Below are positions 1 to 6,005 of a stretch of 6,395 bases of DNA, piece by piece. Position numbers and translations under genes: made by a program. Origin of the DNA: Cohaesibacteraceae bacterium (GTDB lineage Bacteria; Pseudomonadota; Alphaproteobacteria; Rhizobiales; Cohaesibacteraceae); assembly GCA_016764535.1 (NCBI GenBank), contig JAESRR010000234.1:1-6395 (forward strand), written 5' to 3'. A model generated the notes under the pieces. The model worked only from the letters and a program-made list of their open reading frames with translations. It was not told where the DNA came from and did not search any database. Within the stretch, counting starts at the first letter, position 1, and every line of letters begins with the position of its first letter.

Positions 1-1
1 G

Positions 2-313
2 CAATTTAATGTACCCAACAGAATTGAGAGAGCACCCGCTGTCACGACAATATTGACGCCAGAAGGCTATGACAGCGAAAAATTACGCGGGCATCTTCGA
101 TCCAGCCTGTCGGTTTCTGTTGGTGGAGGTCTTGGCAAATTATTTGGTAAAGCCTTTAGAATTGGCCACATGGGCGACATGAATGAACCTATGATTCTTG
201 GATGTCTCTCCAGCGTTGAGATGGCGCTGAATGAATGCGGCCTGGCACATGGTAAGGGCGGGGTTACTGCTGCAATTGAAAGTTTTTATCAAAGCCGAAA
301 CAAGGTGATTTGA
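2..313 (+). CDS. Class V aminotransferase, alanine/serine/ureidoglycine-glyoxylate type (C-terminal part only)
   Basis: This is the last 103 codons of a gene that begins before the window; the frame is open from base 2 and stops with TGA at 311-313. The family consists of PLP enzymes that move an amino group between an amino acid (alanine, serine or ureidoglycine) and glyoxylate. The visible part is the small C-terminal domain. It contains an SVGGGLGKLFGKAFRIGHMG stretch followed by DMNEP, which matches the family's conserved RIGHMGD-NE signature; the Arg there is the expected substrate-carboxylate-binding residue. The PLP lysine lies upstream and cannot be seen. The gene converges on the LysR gene, whose stop codon is only 21 nt away. 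The exact substrate cannot be told from this fragment. PucG-like, serine-glyoxylate and alanine-glyoxylate enzymes are all possible. Confidence 0.85.
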   Translation, partial: QFNVPNRIERAPAVTTILTPEGYDSEKLRGHLRSSLSVSVGGGLGKLFGKAFRIGHMGDMNEPMILGCLSSVEMALNECGLAHGKGGVTAAIESFYQSRNKVI

Positions 314-322
314 ATGATCGGC

Positions 323-346
323 TCCGATGCAACCTTATGCATCGGA
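323..346. terminator. Possible bidirectional terminator hairpin between convergent genes
   Basis: A perfect 8-bp inverted repeat, TCCGATGC (323-330) and GCATCGGA (339-346), is separated by an 8-nt loop. It lies between the stop of the aminotransferase gene (313) and the end of the LysR gene, overlapping the last codons of the latter. The position fits a shared terminator for convergent transcripts. Neither side has a clear run of U, so an intrinsic terminator is only a weak call. Confidence 0.35.
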
Positions 347-1255
347 ATCGGCTGCAACTTCCGACAATTGAACGCGCACTTCATCAATAAACTGGCTTGC
401 CAGCAGTGAAAGTGGAATATCCTTGCGTGTCAGTGCAGCAGCAACAATATTTGTTTTAGGTTCAAATGGCCGCGTCACAACATCCAGAGACTTGGCAAAA
501 TGTGCTGAAAACGGGTCAACAATAGCCACGCCAATTCCAGCATTGGCCAAAATACAAGCTGTGTGACAATATCGAACCTCAACTTTGGAACGCATGGGTA
601 TTCCAGCGGTGCCAAATGCAGATCTAACACTTGCGCCAAGTGTTGATTCAAGACCAATTAGTGAATATTCGGCAACTTTTTCAGGTGTAACTACATCTTC
701 ATTTTCCAGGGGATGCCCCGCTTGCATAACGCAAACCAGCGCACTTTCGTAGAGCCGTGTGACAGTTAGTTCCGGATGCTGACGAATTCCGAGTAGAAAT
801 CCAATCTCGGCTGTGCCCATTTCTACGGCCTGCACAACAGTATCCAGCCTTCGTATATCAAACCGGACTGTAACGTTTTCTCGTTCGTCGAGAAAATTGC
901 GCAAGGCATATGGCAGAGCCGTGTGCCCAAGGGGCGGCGTTGCTACCAGGCGTAACCGACCTGATTTTGCAGCTCGCAGGTTCCGAACTTCATTTTCTAT
1001 ACCGCGAAGTGCTGAAAATATCGGCTCAATTTCCCGGAGTAGTAACCTTGCTTCTTCAGTTGGCCTTAGCTGTCTGCTGGTCCTCTCAAACAACATAAAT
1101 CCAAGTTGAGACTCCAGTGCACGAATACCATTGGAAACTGCAGGTTGGGAAATTCCAAGGTCTTCGGCGGCACCAACGGTTGTTTGGCAGCGCATAACCG
1201 CACCAAAAATCTCAAGAAGGCGCAAACTTAAATCATTTCTGCGATCAATTTTCAC
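335..1255 (-). CDS. LysR-family transcriptional regulator
   Basis: This 306-residue protein has the usual length and layout of a LysR-type regulator. An N-terminal winged helix-turn-helix spans about residues 8-67 (AAEDLGISQPAVSNGIRALE, then LFERTSRQLRPTEEA). A linker helix follows, then an effector-binding periplasmic-binding-protein fold from about residue 97 to the end. The start is GTG at 1255-1253, preceded by GGGAG 6 nt upstream; the next Met (residue 21) lies inside the HTH and would destroy it. The gene is last in the minus-strand run, 40 nt after the racemase stop, so it is probably co-transcribed with the enzymes. LysR proteins usually bind T-N11-A sites and activate on binding a pathway metabolite. 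The likely target is the operon promoter upstream of 5162, but the effector cannot be read from sequence. Confidence 0.93.
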   Translation of the reverse strand: MKIDRRNDLSLRLLEIFGAVMRCQTTVGAAEDLGISQPAVSNGIRALESQLGFMLFERTSRQLRPTEEARLLLREIEPIFSALRGIENEVRNLRAAKSGRLRLVATPPLGHTALPYALRNFLDERENVTVRFDIRRLDTVVQAVEMGTAEIGFLLGIRQHPELTVTRLYESALVCVMQAGHPLENEDVVTPEKVAEYSLIGLESTLGASVRSAFGTAGIPMRSKVEVRYCHTACILANAGIGVAIVDPFSAHFAKSLDVVTRPFEPKTNIVAAALTRKDIPLSLLASQFIDEVRVQLSEVAADSDA

Positions 1256-1295
1256 TGTTTACTCCCAATAACAGGAGCCAGTGAACAGCCGCTGC

Positions 1296-1952
1296 CTATC
1301 TTAGTAATACATCGCCAAGCGCTCTTGCTGTTGCCGCCTGCACTGGATCAATAACATTAATTCCCAGCGCCGCTGCAAGTTTTTTACGATGCCGTGCCAT
1401 GCCGGCGCAACCAAGGATCAATGCTCCCGCTCCATCTTTGTCTCGCAGAGCGCGCCCGGTTTCAAGAATTATTTCAAACGCTTCAGGTCTTTCGGCCTCG
1501 GCAACACTCAAATCGAGCGGTCGTTCTGCTGCCAGCCTGTCAATTGTACCCATGGTCCGGAGATATTTCATGTGCCGCTGAATTGACTTGTTAGACAATG
1601 CAATGACACCGAAAAGATCACCAACGGCCATGGCAGTAAGTACAGCACATTGTTGAATGCCAAAGACCGGCACGCTTGCAGCTTCCTGACAAACCGCCAA
1701 TCCTGGATCGGAATAGCATGCAATTACAAAGGCTGATGCATCGGTTCGTGCGCGTACAATATTGCGCAAGGGAAGTGTAATTTCCTCGATGTCTGATTGT
1801 GTTTCGATACCAAATGGACCGGATTCAAGTGTAATGCACTCTATATCCGGGCCGCCGGTAACGCGTAGCTCTTCTACCGCTTCATCCATCCCTTTTGTAA
1901 CGTCGGTGTTGGAGTTGGGATTGATGACAATTATTGGACCGGGATTTTTCAT
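1296..1952 (-). CDS. Aspartate/glutamate/hydantoin racemase family protein (HyuE-like)
   Basis: The 218-residue product belongs to the cofactor-independent Asp/Glu/hydantoin racemase superfamily. It has the early INPNSN motif (residues 10-15) seen in hydantoin and allantoin racemases. The two catalytic cysteines of a two-base mechanism are both present: Cys79 in VIACYSDPG and Cys182 in ILGCAGMA. In the family, one thiol removes the alpha proton and the other returns it on the opposite face. The start ATG (1952-1950) overlaps the hydantoinase stop as ATGA and no good Shine-Dalgarno precedes it, so translation is probably coupled to the upstream gene. A hydantoinase immediately upstream supports racemisation of a 5-substituted hydantoin or similar ring. 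Amino-acid racemase or decarboxylase activity remains possible within this superfamily. Confidence 0.85.
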   Translation of the reverse strand: MKNPGPIIVINPNSNTDVTKGMDEAVEELRVTGGPDIECITLESGPFGIETQSDIEEITLPLRNIVRARTDASAFVIACYSDPGLAVCQEAASVPVFGIQQCAVLTAMAVGDLFGVIALSNKSIQRHMKYLRTMGTIDRLAAERPLDLSVAEAERPEAFEIILETGRALRDKDGAGALILGCAGMARHRKKLAAALGINVIDPVQAATARALGDVLLR

Positions 1953-3430
1953 GTTTTTGATGCCGGGGAAAATAAATCGGCACCGAAATTGGTGTTTGGG
2001 TCCAGTTCCGGGGGAAGATTTGCGCTATAGCCCGTATTATCAAATGGTTTGCGTTTCAAAAACTCGCCTTGTCCTCTGGAGGCTTTCAATTCTCCATTGT
2101 CGACGATGAACTTGCCCCGGTTGATCGTTGTAATGGGCCAGCCTTTGATGTTCATGCCTTCAAAAGGCGTATAATCCATATTGTCATGCATCAAACTTTG
2201 CGTGATCCGCGTTTCCTTGTCCGGGTCCCATATAGCGATGTCAGCATCCGAACCTATCGCAATGGTTCCCTTGCGAGGGTGCAATCCGAACATTTTGGCG
2301 GCATTGGTTGAAGTCAATGCAACGAATTTGTTTAAGCTTATTCTTCCTTTGCATACGCCTTCTGAAAACAGGATTGGCGCACGCATTTCAATTCCGGGCA
2401 TTCCGTTCGCCACTTGATTGAAGGCCGGATTTGCTCCGTTCATCAACTTTCCTGTCGCATCAAACCGATAGGGCGCATGATCGCTGGACCACAGCTGAAA
2501 TGTTCCCGCCTGAAGATGCCGCCAAAGAGCCTTTTGTGTGGCTTCATCGCGTAACGGCGGTGAACAACAATATTTTATGCCGTGAGGATCTGGTCGATCC
2601 AGATCGTTTGCAGTCAGGGTAAGATATTGCGGGCAGGTCTCGCCAAAGATTTTGTGTCCATTTAACCGCGCACTGGCGACAAGATTAGCTCCGGCATCTG
2701 TAGAAACGTGAACAAATAAAAGAGGTGCGTCAACATATGAAGCAAGGGCGATGCCTCGATTGATTGCTTCGACTTCAGCCGCTGCCGGGTGGCTGGGTGC
2801 ATGGAACTTTGCAGCGGTGTGTCCGCGTGCGATAAGCCGATTAACCATCCATTTGATCATGGCGTTATTTTCGGCATGCACCATCGTCAGGGCACCATGT
2901 TCTTTTGCAGTCACCAGTATATCCAGCATCTGTTCATCCTGAACAATCATCTTGTCATAGGTCATAAAGACCTTGAAGGATGTGATGCCTTGCGAAAATG
3001 CTTCGGGGAGTTCTTCTTTCAGAACTTTTTCTGTCGGGTCGGAGATAATGAGGTGATACGAATAATCAATAACGGATTTGGGACCAGCACGATCGTGATA
3101 AATCCGCATAACATCACTTACGGACATGCCACGGTGCTGGGCGGCAAAGGGTATGATGGTGGTGTTGCCACCAAATGCTGCCGAGACGCTTCCTGAGTAA
3201 TAATCATCCGAAGTCATCGCCCCGGTGGCAGATTCTTGCTCAATATGCGCATGGCTTTCAATACCGCCAGGCAGGACAAGTTTGCCTGTGGCATCAATCG
3301 TTTCCCTGCCGCCGGCAAGGTTATTGGCAAGGACTTCAATTTTGCCGTTATTTATGCCGATATCAGCTTTGAAAGTGTCCGAGGCGGTGGCTATAGTGCC
3401 GCCCCGGATAACCATGTCATATTGAGCCAT
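1949..3430 (-). CDS. D-hydantoinase/dihydropyrimidinase-like amidohydrolase
   Basis: This 493-residue cytosolic metal-dependent amidohydrolase has a TIM-barrel fold, slightly longer than the usual ~460-480. The expected binuclear metal ligands are visible: His60 and His62 (GGIESHAHIE), the likely carboxylated Lys153 (ITSFKVFMTYD), His185 (MVHAEN), His241 (FVHVS) and Asp317 (SSDHAPY). Expected ring-binding residues are Tyr158, Ser290 (CSPPLRD) and Asn342 (ANGMPGIE). The C-terminal DYTPFEG and GWP motifs are typical of the dihydropyrimidinase/hydantoinase group. Family members hydrolyse the cyclic amide bond of dihydropyrimidines or 5-substituted hydantoins to N-carbamoyl acids. The ATG at 3430 follows the SDR stop by 9 nt, with AGGA abutting that TAG stop and 7 nt from the start. 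The neighbouring racemase favours a hydantoin-type chiral substrate over uracil catabolism, but this is inference; no N-carbamoylase is nearby. Confidence 0.9.
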   Translation of the reverse strand: MAQYDMVIRGGTIATASDTFKADIGINNGKIEVLANNLAGGRETIDATGKLVLPGGIESHAHIEQESATGAMTSDDYYSGSVSAAFGGNTTIIPFAAQHRGMSVSDVMRIYHDRAGPKSVIDYSYHLIISDPTEKVLKEELPEAFSQGITSFKVFMTYDKMIVQDEQMLDILVTAKEHGALTMVHAENNAMIKWMVNRLIARGHTAAKFHAPSHPAAAEVEAINRGIALASYVDAPLLFVHVSTDAGANLVASARLNGHKIFGETCPQYLTLTANDLDRPDPHGIKYCCSPPLRDEATQKALWRHLQAGTFQLWSSDHAPYRFDATGKLMNGANPAFNQVANGMPGIEMRAPILFSEGVCKGRISLNKFVALTSTNAAKMFGLHPRKGTIAIGSDADIAIWDPDKETRITQSLMHDNMDYTPFEGMNIKGWPITTINRGKFIVDNGELKASRGQGEFLKRKPFDNTGYSANLPPELDPNTNFGADLFSPASKT

Positions 3431-3439
3431 CTGGATGTC

Positions 3440-4228
3440 CTAGACAGATTTAATTGCGCCGCCATCACAACGGATGACACTACCGGTGACATAGCTTGCA
3501 CGACTGGACAAAAGAAAAGCTGCCACGTCTGCAAATTCGCTCACATCGCCATAACGTTTGGCAGGAATGGTGCCCCGGGAATTCTTCCGGACCTCGTCAA
3601 TCGATTTCCCGGTTCTTTTGGCGACATTTCCGTCAAGCTGATCAACGCGCGCTGTATGAATACGTCCGGGCAACAGCATATTTACTGTGATCCCGTGTTC
3701 TGCAACTTCATTTGAAAGGGACTTTGACCATCCGACGAGAGCAGATCGTAATGTATTAGACATTGCAAGATTTGGTATGGGTTGCAAAACACCGGAAGAC
3801 GCCAGCGTCAGAACCCGGCCCCATCCTGCATCCTGCATGTCTGGAAGACATAGTTTTGTCATTTCGATGACCCGAAGGACCATCGCATCGAACTGATTGG
3901 ACCAGCTATCTGAATCCGGAGTAGATGTAGATCCGGGAGGAGGGCCGCCTGTGTTGTTAACGAGGATGTCGATCCGGCCAAGTTCCTTTTTCGCCCGATC
4001 AAAGAGAGTTTGGGCAATTTGCCGATCGGATAAATCTGCAACGCAGAATGTTGCCTTTCCAGGGCCCATCTCAGTCAGGCGTTCGGCTTCAGTTTTAAGT
4101 TTGTCCGCCGAGCGGCCGCAAATAACAACGCGTACGCCTTCCCGGACAAGAGCTTCTGCGACGCCAAGGCCAAGTCCTTGGCTCGATGCGAGTACAAGTG
4201 CGCCTTTACCCGATATTTCAAGATCCAT
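3440..4228 (-). CDS. Short-chain dehydrogenase/reductase family protein with non-canonical active site
   Basis: This 262-residue Rossmann protein has an N-terminal dinucleotide site LASSQGLGLG (residues 13-22), with Ala in place of the first Gly of TGxxxGxG. Arg39 after strand 2 hints at NADP(H). ADLSD (64-68), NNTGG (91-95), PGRIHT (187-192) and YVTGSVIRCDGG at the C-terminus are standard SDR landmarks. Ser144/145 occupies the catalytic Ser position. The classical Tyr-x-x-x-Lys reads Ser157-Asn-Thr-Leu-Arg161, so both Tyr and Lys are replaced. This resembles an SDR subgroup described as beta-ketoacyl-ACP-reductase-like with an imperfect tetrad (cd05344-type, from memory). The start ATG overlaps the end of the upstream lyase gene by 11 nt and has CGGAG 7 nt upstream. 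It may be an oxidoreductase with altered catalysis, or a lyase or hydratase on an SDR fold. The substrate is unknown. Confidence 0.88.
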   Translation of the reverse strand: MDLEISGKGALVLASSQGLGLGVAEALVREGVRVVICGRSADKLKTEAERLTEMGPGKATFCVADLSDRQIAQTLFDRAKKELGRIDILVNNTGGPPPGSTSTPDSDSWSNQFDAMVLRVIEMTKLCLPDMQDAGWGRVLTLASSGVLQPIPNLAMSNTLRSALVGWSKSLSNEVAEHGITVNMLLPGRIHTARVDQLDGNVAKRTGKSIDEVRKNSRGTIPAKRYGDVSEFADVAAFLLSSRASYVTGSVIRCDGGAIKSV

Positions 4229-5162
4229 TTTGCATCTCCGATAGTTTATTTGTTTGTCTTGCGATCAGTCGATCGAGTTCAATGTGATCGGCCGGTGTGA
4301 GGCTGGGGCCGGGAGCACGGGTTTTTGCACTGGAAATAATTCCTCTGCGCCGTAGCACTTCCTTGCGAATTGCAAGTCCAAACCCTGGTTGTTGTTCATG
4401 CCGTACAAGGGGCAGATAGGCTTCAAACAAATCGTCTGCGCCGTCCAAATCGCCATCTTTGAATTTCTGCACGACTTCCACAAGCATCTCGGGATAGGCA
4501 AAACCCGTCATCGCACCATCAGCCCCGCGAGCCAGTTCCTGCGGCAGATACAGGCCGCCATTGCCGCAAAGGATAGATATACGCCGTGCACCTGACGCTT
4601 CACTGCGTTGTCTGAGGCTTGTTAACTTATTGAGCCCTGGCCAGTCTTCATGCTTCAGCATAACGATTTGTTCGAAATCCCTGACAAGGCGCAAAAGTAG
4701 ATCAACGGATATCGATACGCCGGTGGCAAGAGGAAAATCCTGATAACAAACAGGAATATCCGGGCCCAGTGTTTCGCAAACCTGTTTGAAATACTTGTAA
4801 ATTTTCTCTTCGGTATTCAGTCCACTCATGGGAGCAACCATGACACCGGCTGCCCCATTGTCGCGGGCTGACCGCGCTAGTTGATGCATATTGTCAAGAC
4901 CGGGACCCGAAACGCCCACAACAACCGGAATTTGGCCGTCAATTCGATTCAAAACGTGTTTGAGGAATGTTACGGATTCGGTTGCAGCAAGTTTTGGGGC
5001 CTCTCCCATCATTCCAAGAATTGTTATGCCACTGACATTTTTCTCGAGGTAAAAATCGACAAGTCGATCTGTGCTTGCAAGGTCAAGGCACCCGTCATCT
5101 GAAAAAGGGGTTGCTGAAATGATGTACACGCCGCAGGCGCTTTCATTAAGTTTATTATTCAA
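4218..5162 (-). CDS. Dihydrodipicolinate synthase/N-acetylneuraminate lyase family protein (function unknown, not DapA)
   Basis: The 314-residue protein is a Schiff-base-forming (beta/alpha)8 lyase or aldolase of the DapA/NanA family. Numbered from the TTG start chosen here, it has SATPF (16-20), GMMGE (50-54) where DapA has GTTGE, the conserved Tyr140 (CYQDFP), the imine-forming Lys170 (VMLKHEDWPG) and GNGG (200-203). DapA's Thr44 and Tyr107 correspond to Met and Ser here, and no Arg follows the Tyr motif, so lysine biosynthesis is unlikely. The family condenses or cleaves 2-keto acids such as pyruvate, or dehydrates sugar acids. The start is uncertain. TTG at 5162 has GGGAG 7 nt upstream and gives the family's usual N-terminus. 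ATG at 5195 (325 aa) and GTG at 5327 (369 aa) are in frame but have poor ribosome sites. It is the first gene of the operon. Confidence 0.9.
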   Translation of the reverse strand: MNNKLNESACGVYIISATPFSDDGCLDLASTDRLVDFYLEKNVSGITILGMMGEAPKLAATESVTFLKHVLNRIDGQIPVVVGVSGPGLDNMHQLARSARDNGAAGVMVAPMSGLNTEEKIYKYFKQVCETLGPDIPVCYQDFPLATGVSISVDLLLRLVRDFEQIVMLKHEDWPGLNKLTSLRQRSEASGARRISILCGNGGLYLPQELARGADGAMTGFAYPEMLVEVVQKFKDGDLDGADDLFEAYLPLVRHEQQPGFGLAIRKEVLRRRGIISSAKTRAPGPSLTPADHIELDRLIARQTNKLSEMQNGS

Positions 5163-5169
5163 GCCTTTT

Positions 5170-5174
5170 CTCCC
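5170..5174 (-). promoter_or_regulatory. Shine-Dalgarno sequence for the lyase gene, decides the start
   Basis: GGGAG on the minus strand (followed by A) sits 7 nt before a TTG at 5162-5160. The upstream in-frame candidates are weaker: ATG 5195 has AGG only 2 nt away plus a weak GGCGA, and ATG 5270/5267 and GTG 5327 have nothing purine-rich. With the TTG start, the active-site Tyr and Lys fall 7-9 residues from E. coli DapA numbering, which supports the choice. Confidence 0.6.
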
Positions 5175-5335
5175 GGGCAAGTCCGTTTCGGGCATTGCCT
5201 GTTCGCCAGTTTTACAATGCAATATATTTACTTTGGTATCCAGACTGCAAATGTCAGGATTAACCATCATGAAGAGTGGGATGTATTGAAAGTATTGTGC
5301 AGTCCAGACGTCGATAGGTCTTTGCACATAAACAC

Positions 5336-5348
5336 TAATTGCAATTGA
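5336..5348. promoter_or_regulatory. LysR-type T-N11-A box with a perfect 10-bp palindrome
   Basis: TAATTGCAATTGA contains the perfect palindrome AATTGCAATT (5337-5346) inside a T-N11-A frame on both strands. This is the shape of a LysR-type operator, and it lies upstream of the lyase start in the only long non-coding stretch before the operon. The region is AT-rich, so such matches can arise by chance, and it would fall within the leader if the promoter at 5380-5408 is the real one. Confidence 0.3.
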
Positions 5349-5379
5349 GGTTCAATCGTCGAAGCTATTAAAAACAGGC

Positions 5380-5408
5380 TTTATATATATCTCTCGATTA
5401 TACACCAA
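5380..5408 (-). promoter_or_regulatory. Candidate sigma-70 promoter for the lyase-SDR-hydantoinase-racemase-LysR operon
   Basis: Reading the minus strand, TTGGTG (5408-5403) is followed after 17 nt by TATAAA (5385-5380). A perfect TATAAT also occurs at 5402-5397 on the same strand, with only a poor -35 at the right distance. Either could be an activator-dependent promoter, since weak -35 elements are common at LysR-controlled promoters. The transcript would carry a leader of about 210 nt before the TTG start. The assignment is by eye only. Confidence 0.3.
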
Positions 5409-5670
5409 CAGGTTGCGTGATTTTGAAATTGTTTGACGGATATCGATATTAGCACAACTGAATTGATCTATAATATAGCATCTATTGGTGGATTTTCAAT
5501 AAACACTATTGTATAAGTTGATATGCGGGATGGATTGTAAACATTTATAGTGATGTCATATTTCAAATAAAAGGGCGATCGTTCGAGCAAATAAAAACGA
5601 CCTGGATTTTCTAACCCGGCGAGATATTGGCAGAGCGGACACAACCAGCGAGCAAATTGCGAACTTTTCA
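5409..5670. other. AT-rich intergenic region between the operon and a plus-strand open frame
   Basis: This stretch has many stops in most frames and no recognisable gene. It holds the palindrome ATATCGATAT (5440-5449), the near-palindrome CTATA-A-TATAG (5468-5478) containing a perfect plus-strand TATAAT (5469-5474) without a matching -35, and repeated TTGAT/TATAG-type runs. From 5554 a plus-strand frame opens that joins the small open frame at 5674. Base composition shifts from AT-rich to more balanced at about 5570-5600, as if coding-like sequence starts there. Confidence 0.5.
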
Positions 5671-5673
5671 TTG

Positions 5674-5946
5674 ATGCGCGTGAACGAATTGAGGCGGTTG
5701 ATGAAACGGGATAAATTTACGTGTTTCACATCCCTGGATCGCGGCCTTGCAAGATTGAATGCGACATCCGGATCAGAAACACAGGAGCATTCTGACGTGT
5801 TGCAGACCTGGTTGGTTGGGGGTAATTTGCATTGTTTCAATCTGTCCAGCCATGAGAAAGTCAGAGTTGAAGATTTAGATCGCCCGGAACGCGATGCAGT
5901 CAAACAACTCTCAGATTGTATCATCACACGCTGCGATTTGCGATAA
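5674..5946 (+). CDS. Small hypothetical protein, unrecognised (possibly a remnant)
   Basis: The 90-residue frame starts at ATG 5674 (a TTG lies directly before it at 5671) and ends at TAA 5944-5946. I do not recognise it. It opens with a basic stretch (MRVNELRRLMKRDK), has a hydrophobic core around LQTWLVGGNLHCF (43-55), an acidic/basic helix-like tail (VEDLDRPERDAVKQL), and four Cys (17, 54, 82, 87). There are no membrane segments and no signal peptide. No Shine-Dalgarno precedes the ATG. The same frame stays open and protein-like back to 5554 (for example DLDFLTRRDIGRADTTSEQI) but has no ATG, GTG or convincing start there. That suggests either a non-standard start or a gene that lost its 5' end. 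The opposite-strand frame is richer in Ser, Arg and Cys and less plausible. Confidence 0.35.
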   Translation: MRVNELRRLMKRDKFTCFTSLDRGLARLNATSGSETQEHSDVLQTWLVGGNLHCFNLSSHEKVRVEDLDRPERDAVKQLSDCIITRCDLR

Positions 5947-5971
5947 TTCCCAAGGCTCCGGGATATGACCC

Positions 5972-6000
5972 AATCATCGAGAGGTTTCATTTGGATGATT
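5972..6000 (+). terminator. Weak inverted repeat downstream of the small open frame
   Basis: AATCATC (5972-5978) and GATGATT (5994-6000) can pair as a 7-bp stem with a 15-nt loop, 25 nt after the TAA of the small open frame. The stem is AT-rich and no U-run follows, so terminator function is doubtful. Confidence 0.15.
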
Positions 6001-6005
6001 CGGTT

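Noticed and set aside
813..1109. Plus-strand open frame inside the LysR gene
   Set aside because: It is antisense to a complete, well-supported LysR coding region and its product is an Arg/Ser-rich shadow.
2789..3715. Plus-strand open frames of 135 and 159 codons within the hydantoinase and SDR genes
   Set aside because: They lie antisense to two genes with intact family motifs. Their translations are Cys/His/Ile-rich without recognisable domains, so they are shadows.
4218..5162. Annotation of the lyase as DapA (lysine biosynthesis)
   Set aside because: GTTGE is GMMGE, the second relay Tyr and the substrate-binding Arg are missing, and the neighbours are catabolic (hydantoinase, racemase).
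5327..5355. A minus-strand promoter with TTGAAC (5355-5350), 17-nt spacer and TTTATG (5332-5327)
   Set aside because: The -10 matches only 3 of 6 positions, and better -10 hexamers lie just upstream.
5469..5474. A perfect plus-strand TATAAT
   Set aside because: No -35-like hexamer lies 15-19 nt upstream and the nearest plus-strand frame starts about 200 nt away. It is likely chance in AT-rich DNA.
5556..5990. A 144-codon minus-strand open frame opposite the small plus-strand frame
   Set aside because: Its product is rich in Ser, Arg and Cys with no family motif, and the plus-strand frame over the same DNA reads more like a protein. It would also lie just upstream of the operon without any ribosome site.
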